DNA from: Bin80 sp965215475
GTDB lineage: Bacteria > Bacteroidota > Rhodothermia > Rhodothermales > Bin80
DNA length: 64,000 nt
NCBI GenBank assembly: GCA_965215475.1
Contig: OZ244061.1
Coordinates: forward strand, 558,001-622,000
Reading direction: 5' to 3'
Part shown: positions 54,210 through 62,261 of the stretch, piece after piece
Layout: each line of letters starts with the position of its first letter
Position numbering within the stretch: position 1 is the stretch's first letter
Made by a program: the position numbers and the translations under genes
The notes under the pieces: generated by a model
What the model was told of the DNA's origin: nothing
The model's database searches: none
The model's input: only the letters and a program-made list of their open reading frames with translations

Positions 54210-54330
54210 GGAGCCACCCTTGCACAGATGCAAACCGTTGGCCGGTGGAAATCTCCCCAGATGCCCGCCGTATACTGCAGAAATGAGCTCGCAGGTAGAA
54301 GTGCCGTGGCGACCCTGCTCTACAACGAAC
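54210..54330 (+). repeat. Cassette repeat, copy C (truncated)
   Basis: Starts at the same GGAGCCACCC as copies A and B, in the same 3' flank as after ATPase 1, and runs 121 bases with one change from copy B. It ends abruptly at CAACGAAC, where unrelated sequence and IS ends begin. A third ATPase unit presumably followed and was lost. Confidence 0.9.
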
Positions 54331-54463
54331 TAGTGCAAAGCCACATTTGGTTGCATATTAAATTCAGCAAAATCAGGGGGTATGACGGATTTGATAAAGA
54401 AAATTAGGTTCTACCCCGAATTGTGTGGAATTGATTAATATAGGGTTCACAAATTTGGTTCTA
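54331..54463. other. Two IS ends in tandem
   Basis: Two similar terminal sequences in the same orientation occur at 54407 (GGTTCTACCCCGAATTGTGTGG) and 54457 (GGTTCTATCACGAATGGTGTGG). The second is the end of the remnant that follows; the first must come from another, lost copy. The rest of the interval is not recognised. Confidence 0.6.
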
Positions 54464-55537
54464 TCACGAATGGTGTGGATAGAGATCCAGACCGCCACAG
54501 AAGAAGAGAATAGCAACTCTGAAATTTTCAAAGGTTCTATATCCTCTACCCATGGTTTTGATCTCTTGAATTTTTCCATTAATCCTCTCTGCTTTTGCAT
54601 TGGACTGACGGTTCCATAATGCGTTGCAGACGCCATCAAAGTGATTCTTAAACATGTCTGCAACTTTCATGACTTCTTTGACACCAGCCTCGTTCACCTC
54701 GTCAAGCCATAAGTTGAGATACGCTTTCGCTTCTTTTAACGATGCACATTCAAAGATGGCTTTGAAATCTTCCCGTAACCGCCAAGCGACACTCACATTG
54801 AGGTTGGATTCCTTCACCACTTGGAAGATGTCTTCCTGTTTTTCCGTACGATTGTTTTCGTTTTTCAACAGTGCATATCGGCTCCCTTTGAGTTCTGGAT
54901 GCTGTTTGACCTCCCGCCTTCGTACTTGATTGATGGCTGGATTGAGATACTGGATACAATGAAACCGATCGTGAATCATGAGGGCATGGGGGAACACCTT
55001 TGCAACCGCTCCAATGAAGGCCTTCCACATATCCGTAGATATCGTCTCTATCTGATTTGCCCTAAAAGGCATTCTAAGAGTTCTATCGTGCCTTTTTTCG
55101 TCCGTCCCGGTCCAACATCAATGACCACTCCACGATCCGAATCACTCACAATCGTTGCATAGGTATGCCCGCGCTTGAGAGCCTTTTCATCAATACTGAT
55201 ATGGTGAATTCCTGCCAGAGATCTGCATGACTCTCCGCGTTCAACAGCACGGTGCATAATACGATGGAGCTGGTTAAATCCGCACCGAAGAAGATCTGCT
55301 GTTTTGGTCTGATTCTTTCAGCAGACGAATGGCAAAACATTCAAACGCATAGGTGACTCGACTGGATGGAGCCGCCCAAGGAATGATGATCGTCTTCGGA
55401 CCATTAGGAGTCAGTACACGGGGAATCCTACAGTGAAGAAAACACTTGCATTGAAACAGATCCAGATGGCGCCATTGACGCTTCTTGCGATGGTCATACA
55501 AGGTACCAGACTCACCCGTATCTGGGCATACAAGATC
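54464..55537 (-). pseudogene. ISL3-type transposase remnant (minus copy)
   Basis: Reading on the minus strand, DLVCPDTGESGTLYDHRKKRQWRHLD opens the zinc-binding N-terminal region (55274-55537), a second frame (55048-55257) holds IHHISIDEKALKRGHTYATIVSD with the first catalytic Asp, and a third (54464-55072) holds ISTDMWKAFIGAV, MIHDRFHCIQYLNPAINQ and AERINGKIQEIK to the LFFCGGLDLYP end. At least two frameshifts break the gene. The 5' edge at 55537 is an abrupt inverted junction with the plus-strand copy. The sequence is not closely related to the intact ISL3 transposase at 48994. Confidence 0.85.
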
Positions 55538-56071
55538 CTTCCCCGAGGCCCTCTTGATTCATGATCGGTTTCATTTAATCCAGTATCTCCATCAAGCCAT
55601 CCATCAAGTACGAAGGCGAGAGGTCAAAGATCATCCAGAACTCAAAGGGAGCCAGTACGCCCTGTTGAAGAATGAAAAAAATCGCATGCAAAAACAAGAA
55701 GAAATCTTCCAGGTGATCCAAGAAGCGAACCTCCATGTGAGTGTTGCTTGGCGATTCCGAGAAGACTTCAAAGCCATCTTTGAATGCGCATCGTTCCAGG
55801 AAGCGAAAGAGTATCTCAACTTATGGCTTGACGAGGTGCAAGAGACGGGGATTCAGGAAGTCATCAACATTGCAGATCTGTTTAAGAACCACTTTGATGG
55901 AGTTTGCAACGCATTATGGAACCGACCGTCCAATGCAAAAGCAGAACGGATGAACGGAAACATTCAAGAAATCAAAGCCATTGGGAGAGGGTACAGAAGA
56001 TTTGAAAACTTCCGCGTTGCGATTCCAGTGCGGAGGTTTAGACCTGCACCCACACAATTCGTGATAGAACC
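55538..56071 (+). pseudogene. ISL3-type transposase remnant (plus copy)
   Basis: The frame starting 55485 enters the homology at about 55538: FPEALLIHDRFHLIQYLHQAIHQVRRREVK continues to AERMNGNIQEIKAIGRGYRRFENFRVAI and then loses frame just before CGGLDLHPHNS, which is readable in another frame. It is the C-terminal half of the same transposase type as the minus copy, about 85% similar in protein. The N-terminal half is absent. The IS end (TTCGTGATAGAACC, finishing at 56071) is intact and lies only five bases from the aminotransferase stop. Confidence 0.85.
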
Positions 56072-56076
56072 GACAA

Positions 56077-57450
56077 TTATTCCGCAAGAGATGCATACAG
56101 AGCATCCAATGATATGCAAAGTGTATCTACCAAAAATCTCACTTGCTCTTCCGTAAGTATTAGAGGTGGCGAAATTCCAATCGTATTTCCCAGCGCCCGC
56201 AAAATCAAACCCCTGTGAAGAGCTTCCGTGCGAAGTTTTGCTCCCATCTGATCTGAAGGAGGAAATGGGGCACCCGTATCTTTGTCCGCCACAATCTCAA
56301 CACCTGCAACCATACCTACCCCACGTACCTCTCCGACCAGCGGATGTGGTGCCACACGTTCCCGTAATTCCTCCTGAAGCATCGCCCCAACCGTGTGAAC
56401 ATGGGATAAAATATCATCCTCTTCATAGATTTTCAAGCACTCCAATGCCACAGCAGCAGATACAGGATGCCCAGAATACGTCATCCCGTGTGCAAAAATA
56501 CCAACCTGATCACTGCCAGCCTCCAATGCATCATACACCTTCTGATTTACCATTACAGCAGAGATAGGTAGATAGGAAGCCGAGAGAGCCTTCGCCGTGA
56601 TCAGAATGTCAGGTTGCATACCAACCGTCTGACTTCCCCACATATTCCCGGTTCGGCCAAACCCGCATATCACTTCATCCGCAACCAGAAGCACATCATG
56701 TTTCTTTAGAACCCGCTGAATCTCTTCAAAATAACCCTCAGGTGGAAGAATTACCCCCCCAACCCCCATGATCGGTTCGGCAAAAAATGCAGCGATCGTT
56801 TCCGGGCCTTCCTCCATGATCAGATCATCTAACTCTGAGGCTAAGCGTGAACTGAATTCTTTTTCTGATTCCCCCTCTTGTGCAAACCGGTAGTAATGTG
56901 GTTTCGTTGTATGAAGAAAACCGGGAAGTGGGAGATCAAACAGCTTATGGTTCTTCGTCAATCCAGTCAGACTAGAAGACGCAATCAGTGAGCCATGATA
57001 GGCATCCTGGCGTGCGACAATCTTTTTTTTCTCTGTACGGCCAAGTGCATTATTGAGAAACCAGATCATCTTTACGGCCGAATCTATGGCTTCTGACCCT
57101 GAGTTGGCAAAAAATACCCTTGCCATCGGAACGGGAGCGATATGAATAAGCTCTCTTGCAAGCGCAACTCCAGGTGGATGGCTCACAGAAGCAAACATAT
57201 GCATGAAGGGAAGCTTCTCGAACTGACGAGAAGCAGCATCCACCAAACGCTGTTCACTGAACCCAAGCGACGCCGACCATAACCCGGCGATCCCCTCTAA
57301 AAAACGATTCCCATGTTCATCATAGACCCAAGCTCCATCCCCATGGGTAAATACCATGGGTTCATAGGTACTCAACGAAGTAAATGGATGCAATACAGAA
57401 GAGCGATCCTGAAGGGAGATCGCTGAGGGCGTCGGTTCTGGTTTCGCCAT
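56077..57450 (-). CDS. Class III aminotransferase (omega-transaminase type)
   Basis: The 457-residue protein is a complete PLP-dependent aminotransferase of subgroup II. Key residues are Ser118-Gly-Ser in FFANSGSEAIDSA (cofactor phosphate), Asp258 in LLVADEVICGFGRTG and the Schiff-base Lys287 in ITAKALSAS. Similar enzymes include omega-amino acid-pyruvate, taurine-pyruvate and putrescine/GABA transaminases; the amino donor cannot be fixed from the sequence. The gene stands alone between an IS remnant, which abuts its 3' end, and the STAS gene. The terminal codons are intact. Confidence 0.88.
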   Translation of the reverse strand: MAKPEPTPSAISLQDRSSVLHPFTSLSTYEPMVFTHGDGAWVYDEHGNRFLEGIAGLWSASLGFSEQRLVDAASRQFEKLPFMHMFASVSHPPGVALARELIHIAPVPMARVFFANSGSEAIDSAVKMIWFLNNALGRTEKKKIVARQDAYHGSLIASSSLTGLTKNHKLFDLPLPGFLHTTKPHYYRFAQEGESEKEFSSRLASELDDLIMEEGPETIAAFFAEPIMGVGGVILPPEGYFEEIQRVLKKHDVLLVADEVICGFGRTGNMWGSQTVGMQPDILITAKALSASYLPISAVMVNQKVYDALEAGSDQVGIFAHGMTYSGHPVSAAVALECLKIYEEDDILSHVHTVGAMLQEELRERVAPHPLVGEVRGVGMVAGVEIVADKDTGAPFPPSDQMGAKLRTEALHRGLILRALGNTIGISPPLILTEEQVRFLVDTLCISLDALYASLAE

Positions 57451-57502
57451 ATTTCAAATGATCGAGGCTAGAAACGTACCGTACAAAAAAATCGCAACCG
57501 CC

Positions 57503-57838
57503 TCAAAGAGACTCTTTTACTTTATCAAGCGTCTCGAAAATCTTTATGATCTGTGTAAATCCACTAATCTCAAAAACTTCCTGAACTGTAGGAGCTAAAT
57601 TACATAGAGAGAAGTGTTTGGGAGCACTGTATAGTTGTGCTAACTGAAGGATGACCCTAAGCCCTGCACTACTGATATATTCCAGATTGGAAAAATCCAA
57701 GACTAGAGCACGATCATCCTCCGAAAGTTCGCTAACAATCGATTCTTTGAACAAGAGCGAATTAAGGCTGTCTACCCTACCGTTAAGAATCGCAACTCGG
57801 ATACCATCTTCGAAATCCCAAGTTATATTAAGGCTCAT
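57503..57838 (-). CDS. STAS-domain anti-sigma factor antagonist
   Basis: The 111-residue protein is a single STAS domain. The phosphorylation-site region is DFSNLEYISSAGLRVIL (residues 48-64), with Ser57 as the likely phosphoacceptor. SpoIIAA-type proteins regulate anti-sigma kinases by cycling between phosphorylated and free forms. No kinase or phosphatase gene is next to it. It diverges from dnaX, with 174 bases between the starts. Confidence 0.9.
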   Translation of the reverse strand: MSLNITWDFEDGIRVAILNGRVDSLNSLLFKESIVSELSEDDRALVLDFSNLEYISSAGLRVILQLAQLYSAPKHFSLCNLAPTVQEVFEISGFTQIIKIFETLDKVKESL

Positions 57839-58012
57839 GATAGATAATGCTAATAACTAATTCAAATTAATGGCGGTATGACTACAAATTCAATCCGCTA
57901 CTAGCAGGTAGTAGGGAAAAATGATGCATACCCTTCTTTAAGTATAGAACCCCTTTGATAAAACTTTGTTGCATTGGAAAGAGCTTAAATAAGCAACCCC
58001 TTGAATTAATTG

Positions 58013-59782
58013 ATGCCCGAATCCCCGTATCTTGTTACTGCACGTAAATACCGTCCACAGCGTTTTGGGGATCTAGTTGCTCAAGCACATGTCGCACAGG
58101 CCCTCATTAATGCTCTCAAATTGGATCGTGTTGCCCACGCCTACCTCTTCACGGGTCCTCGAGGTGTTGGAAAGACCACCGCTGCCAGAATTCTTGCCAA
58201 AGCGCTCAATTGCACGGGGAACCAGAATGGTGAAGTTGAACCCTGCCTGAAATGCCCTTCGTGTGAAGATTTTGAATCGCAACGTAGCCTGTGCATCTTT
58301 GAGATTGATGCTGCCTCGAATAACAAAGTCGAAGATATCCGAGATCTTCGTGAAAAAGTCCGAATCCCGCCCCAGGCAGGTCGTAAAAAAGTCTACATTA
58401 TTGATGAGGTCCATATGCTCAGTAATGCAGCCTTTAATGCACTCCTAAAAACACTGGAAGAACCACCTAAACATGTGAAATTCATTTTTGCAACTACAGA
58501 ACCTCATAAAGTTCTTCCAACCATCCTCTCCCGCTGCCAACGTTTTGACTTTCGGAGAATCCCCACAAATGAGATTGTCCTCCACTTAAAGACAATCTGC
58601 GAGAGTGAAGGGATCACGGCGGATGAAGAGTCTCTTCACTTGATTGCCAATAAGGGAGACGGTGCTCTACGTGATGCTCTCAGCGTCTTTGATCAAGCCG
58701 TCGCTCTCTGCGGAACCGAATTGAATTATTCCACACTAGCAGACGCCTTGCGTGTCGTGGATGTAGATCTATATTTCGAGGCGACCCAATATATCACTGA
58801 AAAAGCAACTGGATCGATCCTCGGCCTTGCCGATCGAATTATCTCCGACGGATATGATATCAGTGAATTTCTTGGTGGCCTAGCAGAACATGTTCGTAAT
58901 CTCCTGGTCACGATAACATTAGGAGAAACTGCCTTGGTTGACATTAGCAAAAAACTCAGAGGACGCTATGTTGAGGCGATAACAAAGTTCACAGAAACCA
59001 CACTCCTTCGGATCTTGATGGTGATTGATGAGACTCAGACGAAGCTCCCGCTATCTACTTCCTCTCGGTTGACCGTTGAACTTGCACTCGCCAAGATGAC
59101 TCACCTCGGGGAAAGTATTGATCTATCTGAAGCTCTCGAACAAATTCGTCGACTTGAGAAAGCAGAAAGGATCTCACCGCCGGCGTCTGCGCCAAAATCA
59201 CCTCCAACCGTTTCACCACAACCCAAGCCTGCGAATAACGCAGCTGTACATCGTACGCCCGCCAACCAACCCGAGACACCCCCAACTCAACGCTCCACCA
59301 AGCCTCATAAAGCACCCGTCTTACGAGGTAAAGCAGCCCTGGAATTACAAAAAAAAAAATCTGAACCTCCGCAATCTTCTGAGCCATTACAAACCCCTCT
59401 AAAAGATTCTGCCGAACTTCAAGAGAGTTGGCAATTGGTTCTAAAAGTAATGGAGCAGCGTTCTGATCTTCCGGCCTTCCGTACACTTCACGATACGATC
59501 GTCCTTGGAGTACGTAATCAATTTCTTGAAATTGCAGTACGTGATGAAATTCATCACTCCGTGACAAAAAATGAAAATCTAAAAAAGGTCATCACAGAAG
59601 CCATGCAGTCAAGACCTGAACTGGCAAATTTACAAGTGAACTTCATCGTGAACCCAGACGTATTCCCCTCCTCGGAAGTCGACCTAGATGCCGAGTTTCG
59701 AGAACTCAAAGAAACTATCCCAGCCCTGAAACAACTCGATGATGCCTTTGCACTTCGGTTGGTTCAATCCCCCATACTCTAA
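58013..59782 (+). CDS. dnaX: DNA polymerase III gamma/tau subunit
   Basis: The 589-residue protein (ATG at 58013; the preceding TTG is less likely) is the clamp-loader ATPase. Visible are Walker A GPRGVGKT (48-55), the zinc-binding Cys67, Cys78, Cys81 and Cys84, Walker B/DEVH (131-134), and the SRC-type sensor loop ILSRCQRFDFRRI. After the AAA+ part comes a Pro/Lys/Ser-rich linker (about 390-465) and a tau-type C-terminal domain. No frameshift site was looked for in detail. It leads a dnaX-ybaB-recR cluster, the usual arrangement. Confidence 0.97.
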   Translation: MPESPYLVTARKYRPQRFGDLVAQAHVAQALINALKLDRVAHAYLFTGPRGVGKTTAARILAKALNCTGNQNGEVEPCLKCPSCEDFESQRSLCIFEIDAASNNKVEDIRDLREKVRIPPQAGRKKVYIIDEVHMLSNAAFNALLKTLEEPPKHVKFIFATTEPHKVLPTILSRCQRFDFRRIPTNEIVLHLKTICESEGITADEESLHLIANKGDGALRDALSVFDQAVALCGTELNYSTLADALRVVDVDLYFEATQYITEKATGSILGLADRIISDGYDISEFLGGLAEHVRNLLVTITLGETALVDISKKLRGRYVEAITKFTETTLLRILMVIDETQTKLPLSTSSRLTVELALAKMTHLGESIDLSEALEQIRRLEKAERISPPASAPKSPPTVSPQPKPANNAAVHRTPANQPETPPTQRSTKPHKAPVLRGKAALELQKKKSEPPQSSEPLQTPLKDSAELQESWQLVLKVMEQRSDLPAFRTLHDTIVLGVRNQFLEIAVRDEIHHSVTKNENLKKVITEAMQSRPELANLQVNFIVNPDVFPSSEVDLDAEFRELKETIPALKQLDDAFALRLVQSPIL

Positions 59783-59802
59783 CCATCAATCTGAAGAAAT
59801 AA

Positions 59803-60123
59803 ATGCTCAATATGCTCAAACAGGTAACCGACATTAAAAATCAGATCGGTAAAGTTCGAGAGATCATGCAACGCGTCACAGCAACCGCCGAAGCTGGAGG
59901 TGGCATGGTCAAAGTAACTGCAAATGGAAACCAACGTATTCTCAAAATCGAGTTGGATCCAGAGATTGTTGATCCAAACGATATGGAAATGTTGACGGAT
60001 CTCATCATTGCCGGTGTCAACAAAGCACTCGATGAAGCTGCTGAAGCCGGCCAGAACGAACTACGTGACCAAGCCGACAGTTTTCTCCCCAAAGACATGG
60101 ATCTCTCGAAATTTGGGTTATAA
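59803..60123 (+). CDS. ybaB: YbaB/EbfC nucleoid-associated protein
   Basis: The 106-residue protein has the family features: the N-terminal helix (MLNMLKQVTDIKNQIGKVREIMQ), the strand GGGMVKVTANGNQRILKIELDPEI and the acidic helix DMEMLTDLIIAGVNKALDEA. YbaB-type dimers bind DNA and often lie between dnaX and recR, as here. It is 20 bases after dnaX and 3 bases before recR. Confidence 0.95.
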   Translation: MLNMLKQVTDIKNQIGKVREIMQRVTATAEAGGGMVKVTANGNQRILKIELDPEIVDPNDMEMLTDLIIAGVNKALDEAAEAGQNELRDQADSFLPKDMDLSKFGL

Positions 60124-60126
60124 TTC

Positions 60127-60747
60127 ATGCAGTTCGCTTCGGAATCAATCGAAGTTCTGGTTGAACAACTTTCCAAACTCCCGACTATTGGACGCAAGAG
60201 TGCTCAGCGGCTTGCAGCACACATCCTTAAAATGCCCAAAGAGGACGTCGCTAAACTTGCGAATGCCTTGTTGGATATGAAAGAGCACGTACGCGCGTGT
60301 AATATATGTGGTAATGTGACAGATACAGAGATCTGCCTGATCTGTAACTCTTCGAAACGAGAACCCGAAATTGTTTGTGTTGTGCAGGATGCTGAAGACA
60401 TTGTGGCGCTTGAGCGCACCGGAGAATACCGTGGCCGATATCATGTTCTTGGGGGTGTGATTTCCCCACTAGATGGAATCGGGCCAGATGATCTCAATAT
60501 TCGTTCCCTCGTGGACCGGGTCAGTGCATCTGATACGAATATCTCCGAATTGATCCTTGCCGTGAGTCCGACTGTGGAAGGAGATACGACTGCGCTCTAC
60601 CTGACCCAGCTTCTGGAGCCATTCTCTATCAAAATTACCCGACTGGCACGAGGTATCCCTGTTGGCCTTACTCTGAGCTATGCAGACGAAGCGACCCTGT
60701 CCCGAGCAATTGCTGGACGAAATACGATCTCGGAACCACAGGAGTAA
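60127..60747 (+). CDS. recR: Recombination protein RecR
   Basis: The 206-residue protein has the helix-hairpin-helix (LPTIGRKSAQRLAAHIL), the zinc finger CNICGNVTDTEICLIC, and the Toprim domain with VVQDAEDIVALERTGEYRGRYHVLGG. RecR works with RecO and RecF to load RecA on gapped DNA. Length and order are normal. It ends the dnaX cluster. Confidence 0.97.
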   Translation: MQFASESIEVLVEQLSKLPTIGRKSAQRLAAHILKMPKEDVAKLANALLDMKEHVRACNICGNVTDTEICLICNSSKREPEIVCVVQDAEDIVALERTGEYRGRYHVLGGVISPLDGIGPDDLNIRSLVDRVSASDTNISELILAVSPTVEGDTTALYLTQLLEPFSIKITRLARGIPVGLTLSYADEATLSRAIAGRNTISEPQE

Positions 60748-60984
60748 CCAACCCATAGAGACGCCCGCCAGTACTCAACGCATTGTGTCATAAAAACATC
60801 CTCCGTGTCAGTCTATACCCTGCAATGACGCAAGCTAGTCCATAAGACATTCGCTTGGTAGGCTGCAACAATGAGTGACATAGCAAGATCCGGTACCATT
60901 AGGCAGAGACATCACAAGAAAAGCATGACTCCTACCTGCCAATACATATCCAAATAAGTATTTGACTCAACGATCCTGCATATC

Positions 60985-61012
60985 CCTGATTCATCTTGTT
61001 CATTGAATCAGG
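60985..61012. terminator. Short hairpin overlapping the SDR stop
   Basis: CCTGATTCA (60985-60993) pairs with TGAATCAGG (61004-61012) around a 10-base loop; the right arm includes the SDR stop codon. It lies between the convergent recR and SDR genes. The stretch 60748-60984 has no recognised feature. Confidence 0.4.
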
Positions 61013-61661
61013 AGGCATGCAGGCCGTAGGCCTGGAGTGCAGTTCCACGAAGTGCTCTTGCAGGCTCGGAACATAACTCAATGGCCAACTCAACAAGGTC
61101 ATCCGCCTGAACTCCTGGACCAGAGGTATTTTTATAGAGAATTACGGACGGAGCCAAAGCATAGGTGTTCAAGGTCGGGTATTCTGCCGCAACCGCTTCT
61201 ACCAAACGCATCAATCCGGCCTTGCTCGCCGCATAAGCACCACCCCGGGCGACCGAAGGTTCAAGCCCTGACCTTGCACAAATGCCAATGATCGTCCCTC
61301 CTCCATTTACCATGTGCCTCGCTGCTTCTCGGAAGCACAAAAAACTGGTCGTTAAATTCACCCGCATCATACGCTCCCAATCTTCCAACTTCGTATCAAT
61401 AAATGGCCATTCATTCCACATTCCAACCGCATGAACAAGAATGTCTATCCTATTCGAATCCTTTTGAATCTGCTTAAATGCGTCCGTGACTTGGGTCTCG
61501 TTCGCCAGATCCAAGGTTAAATCCTCGGTTCCTTCATTGCCAATTCCAATCACATATGCGCCGGCTTCTGTAAACCGTTTTACCAAACGTTGTCCTAACC
61601 GGCCACCCGCACCTGTGACCACTACAACTTTATCCTGCAAATATGAACGGGGAGCTGTCAT
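61008..61661 (-). CDS. Short-chain dehydrogenase/reductase
   Basis: The product is 217 residues from the Met at 61661; the upstream extension to 61724 overlaps the DUF4440 gene and is less likely. The classical SDR features are the cofactor loop TGAGGRLG (16-23), the NAG-equivalent HAVG (77-80), and the active-site Tyr143 and Lys147 in YAASK, with a serine at position 131. It ends with ALRGTALQAYG, typical of the family's C-terminus. Substrate and cofactor preference are unknown. It is the second gene after the DUF4440 lipoprotein on this strand. Confidence 0.85.
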   Translation of the reverse strand: MTAPRSYLQDKVVVVTGAGGRLGQRLVKRFTEAGAYVIGIGNEGTEDLTLDLANETQVTDAFKQIQKDSNRIDILVHAVGMWNEWPFIDTKLEDWERMMRVNLTTSFLCFREAARHMVNGGGTIIGICARSGLEPSVARGGAYAASKAGLMRLVEAVAAEYPTLNTYALAPSVILYKNTSGPGVQADDLVELAIELCSEPARALRGTALQAYGLHAS

Positions 61662-61678
61662 TCTAATTCCTGATGTAT

Positions 61679-62143
61679 CTAAGAGGTTTGAGTTGCTGAG
61701 GTATGGTCGTGGATGAGCCGCCAACCATCTTCAGTATTTTCAGCGATCAAGGTAAATAACCCTGTGGGTTGATCATTTTCTCGTTCTAATGTGTAAGCAC
61801 CAAAAATCAATGCATGCTTACGGCCAAGCATTTGAATTTCTCGAAGTTCAAACGACAATGTTCCCATCGCTTCCCGGTCTGGATACCCCTGCTGATATTT
61901 CTCCAGTGTGGATTGCCAGCCTCGAACTTCTCCCCCTGCCCCCACAAAGCGAAGGCTGTCACTGTTCAGATATCCTTGCATAAACGTTTCAATATCCCCG
62001 GCATTCCATGCGTCCTGTTGCATTTTGAACAAATCATGGATTTCATTTTCCGATGTCGATGAACAACCGATGACGACGAATGGCACGAAGATTGCCCAAA
62101 TAAAAATAGTTCTCTGAACATGGCTACTCACATTGCGTTGCAA
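61679..62143 (-). CDS. DUF4440/SnoaL-like lipoprotein
   Basis: The 154-residue protein has a signal with lipobox VVIGC (Cys27) and an NTF2-like domain of the DUF4440 type: IHDLFKMQQDAWNAGDIETFMQGYLNSDSL and the closing TLIAENTEDGWRLIHDHTS. NTF2-like cone folds bind small molecules or act as enzymes; the role here is unknown. It is divergent from sprA, and 17 bases upstream of the SDR start, so those two are probably transcribed together. Confidence 0.85.
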   Translation of the reverse strand: MQRNVSSHVQRTIFIWAIFVPFVVIGCSSTSENEIHDLFKMQQDAWNAGDIETFMQGYLNSDSLRFVGAGGEVRGWQSTLEKYQQGYPDREAMGTLSFELREIQMLGRKHALIFGAYTLERENDQPTGLFTLIAENTEDGWRLIHDHTSATQTS

Positions 62144-62261
62144 TGAATGGTAAGGAAATTTGATCTCACAACAAGAACCGTCCTATCTGCATTTACTGAT
62201 ACGAGCACAAGAGCTACAACCTAATCGTTACAAGACAAGTATAGGCTCGTCAACAGAATAA

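Noticed and set aside
51039..54330. CRISPR-like array
   Set aside because: The repeats are hundreds of bases long, widely spaced and protein-coding; there are no short regular repeats with spacers in the window.
59055..59567. 170-codon minus-strand open frame
   Set aside because: Shadow of the low-complexity linker and C-terminal domain of dnaX.
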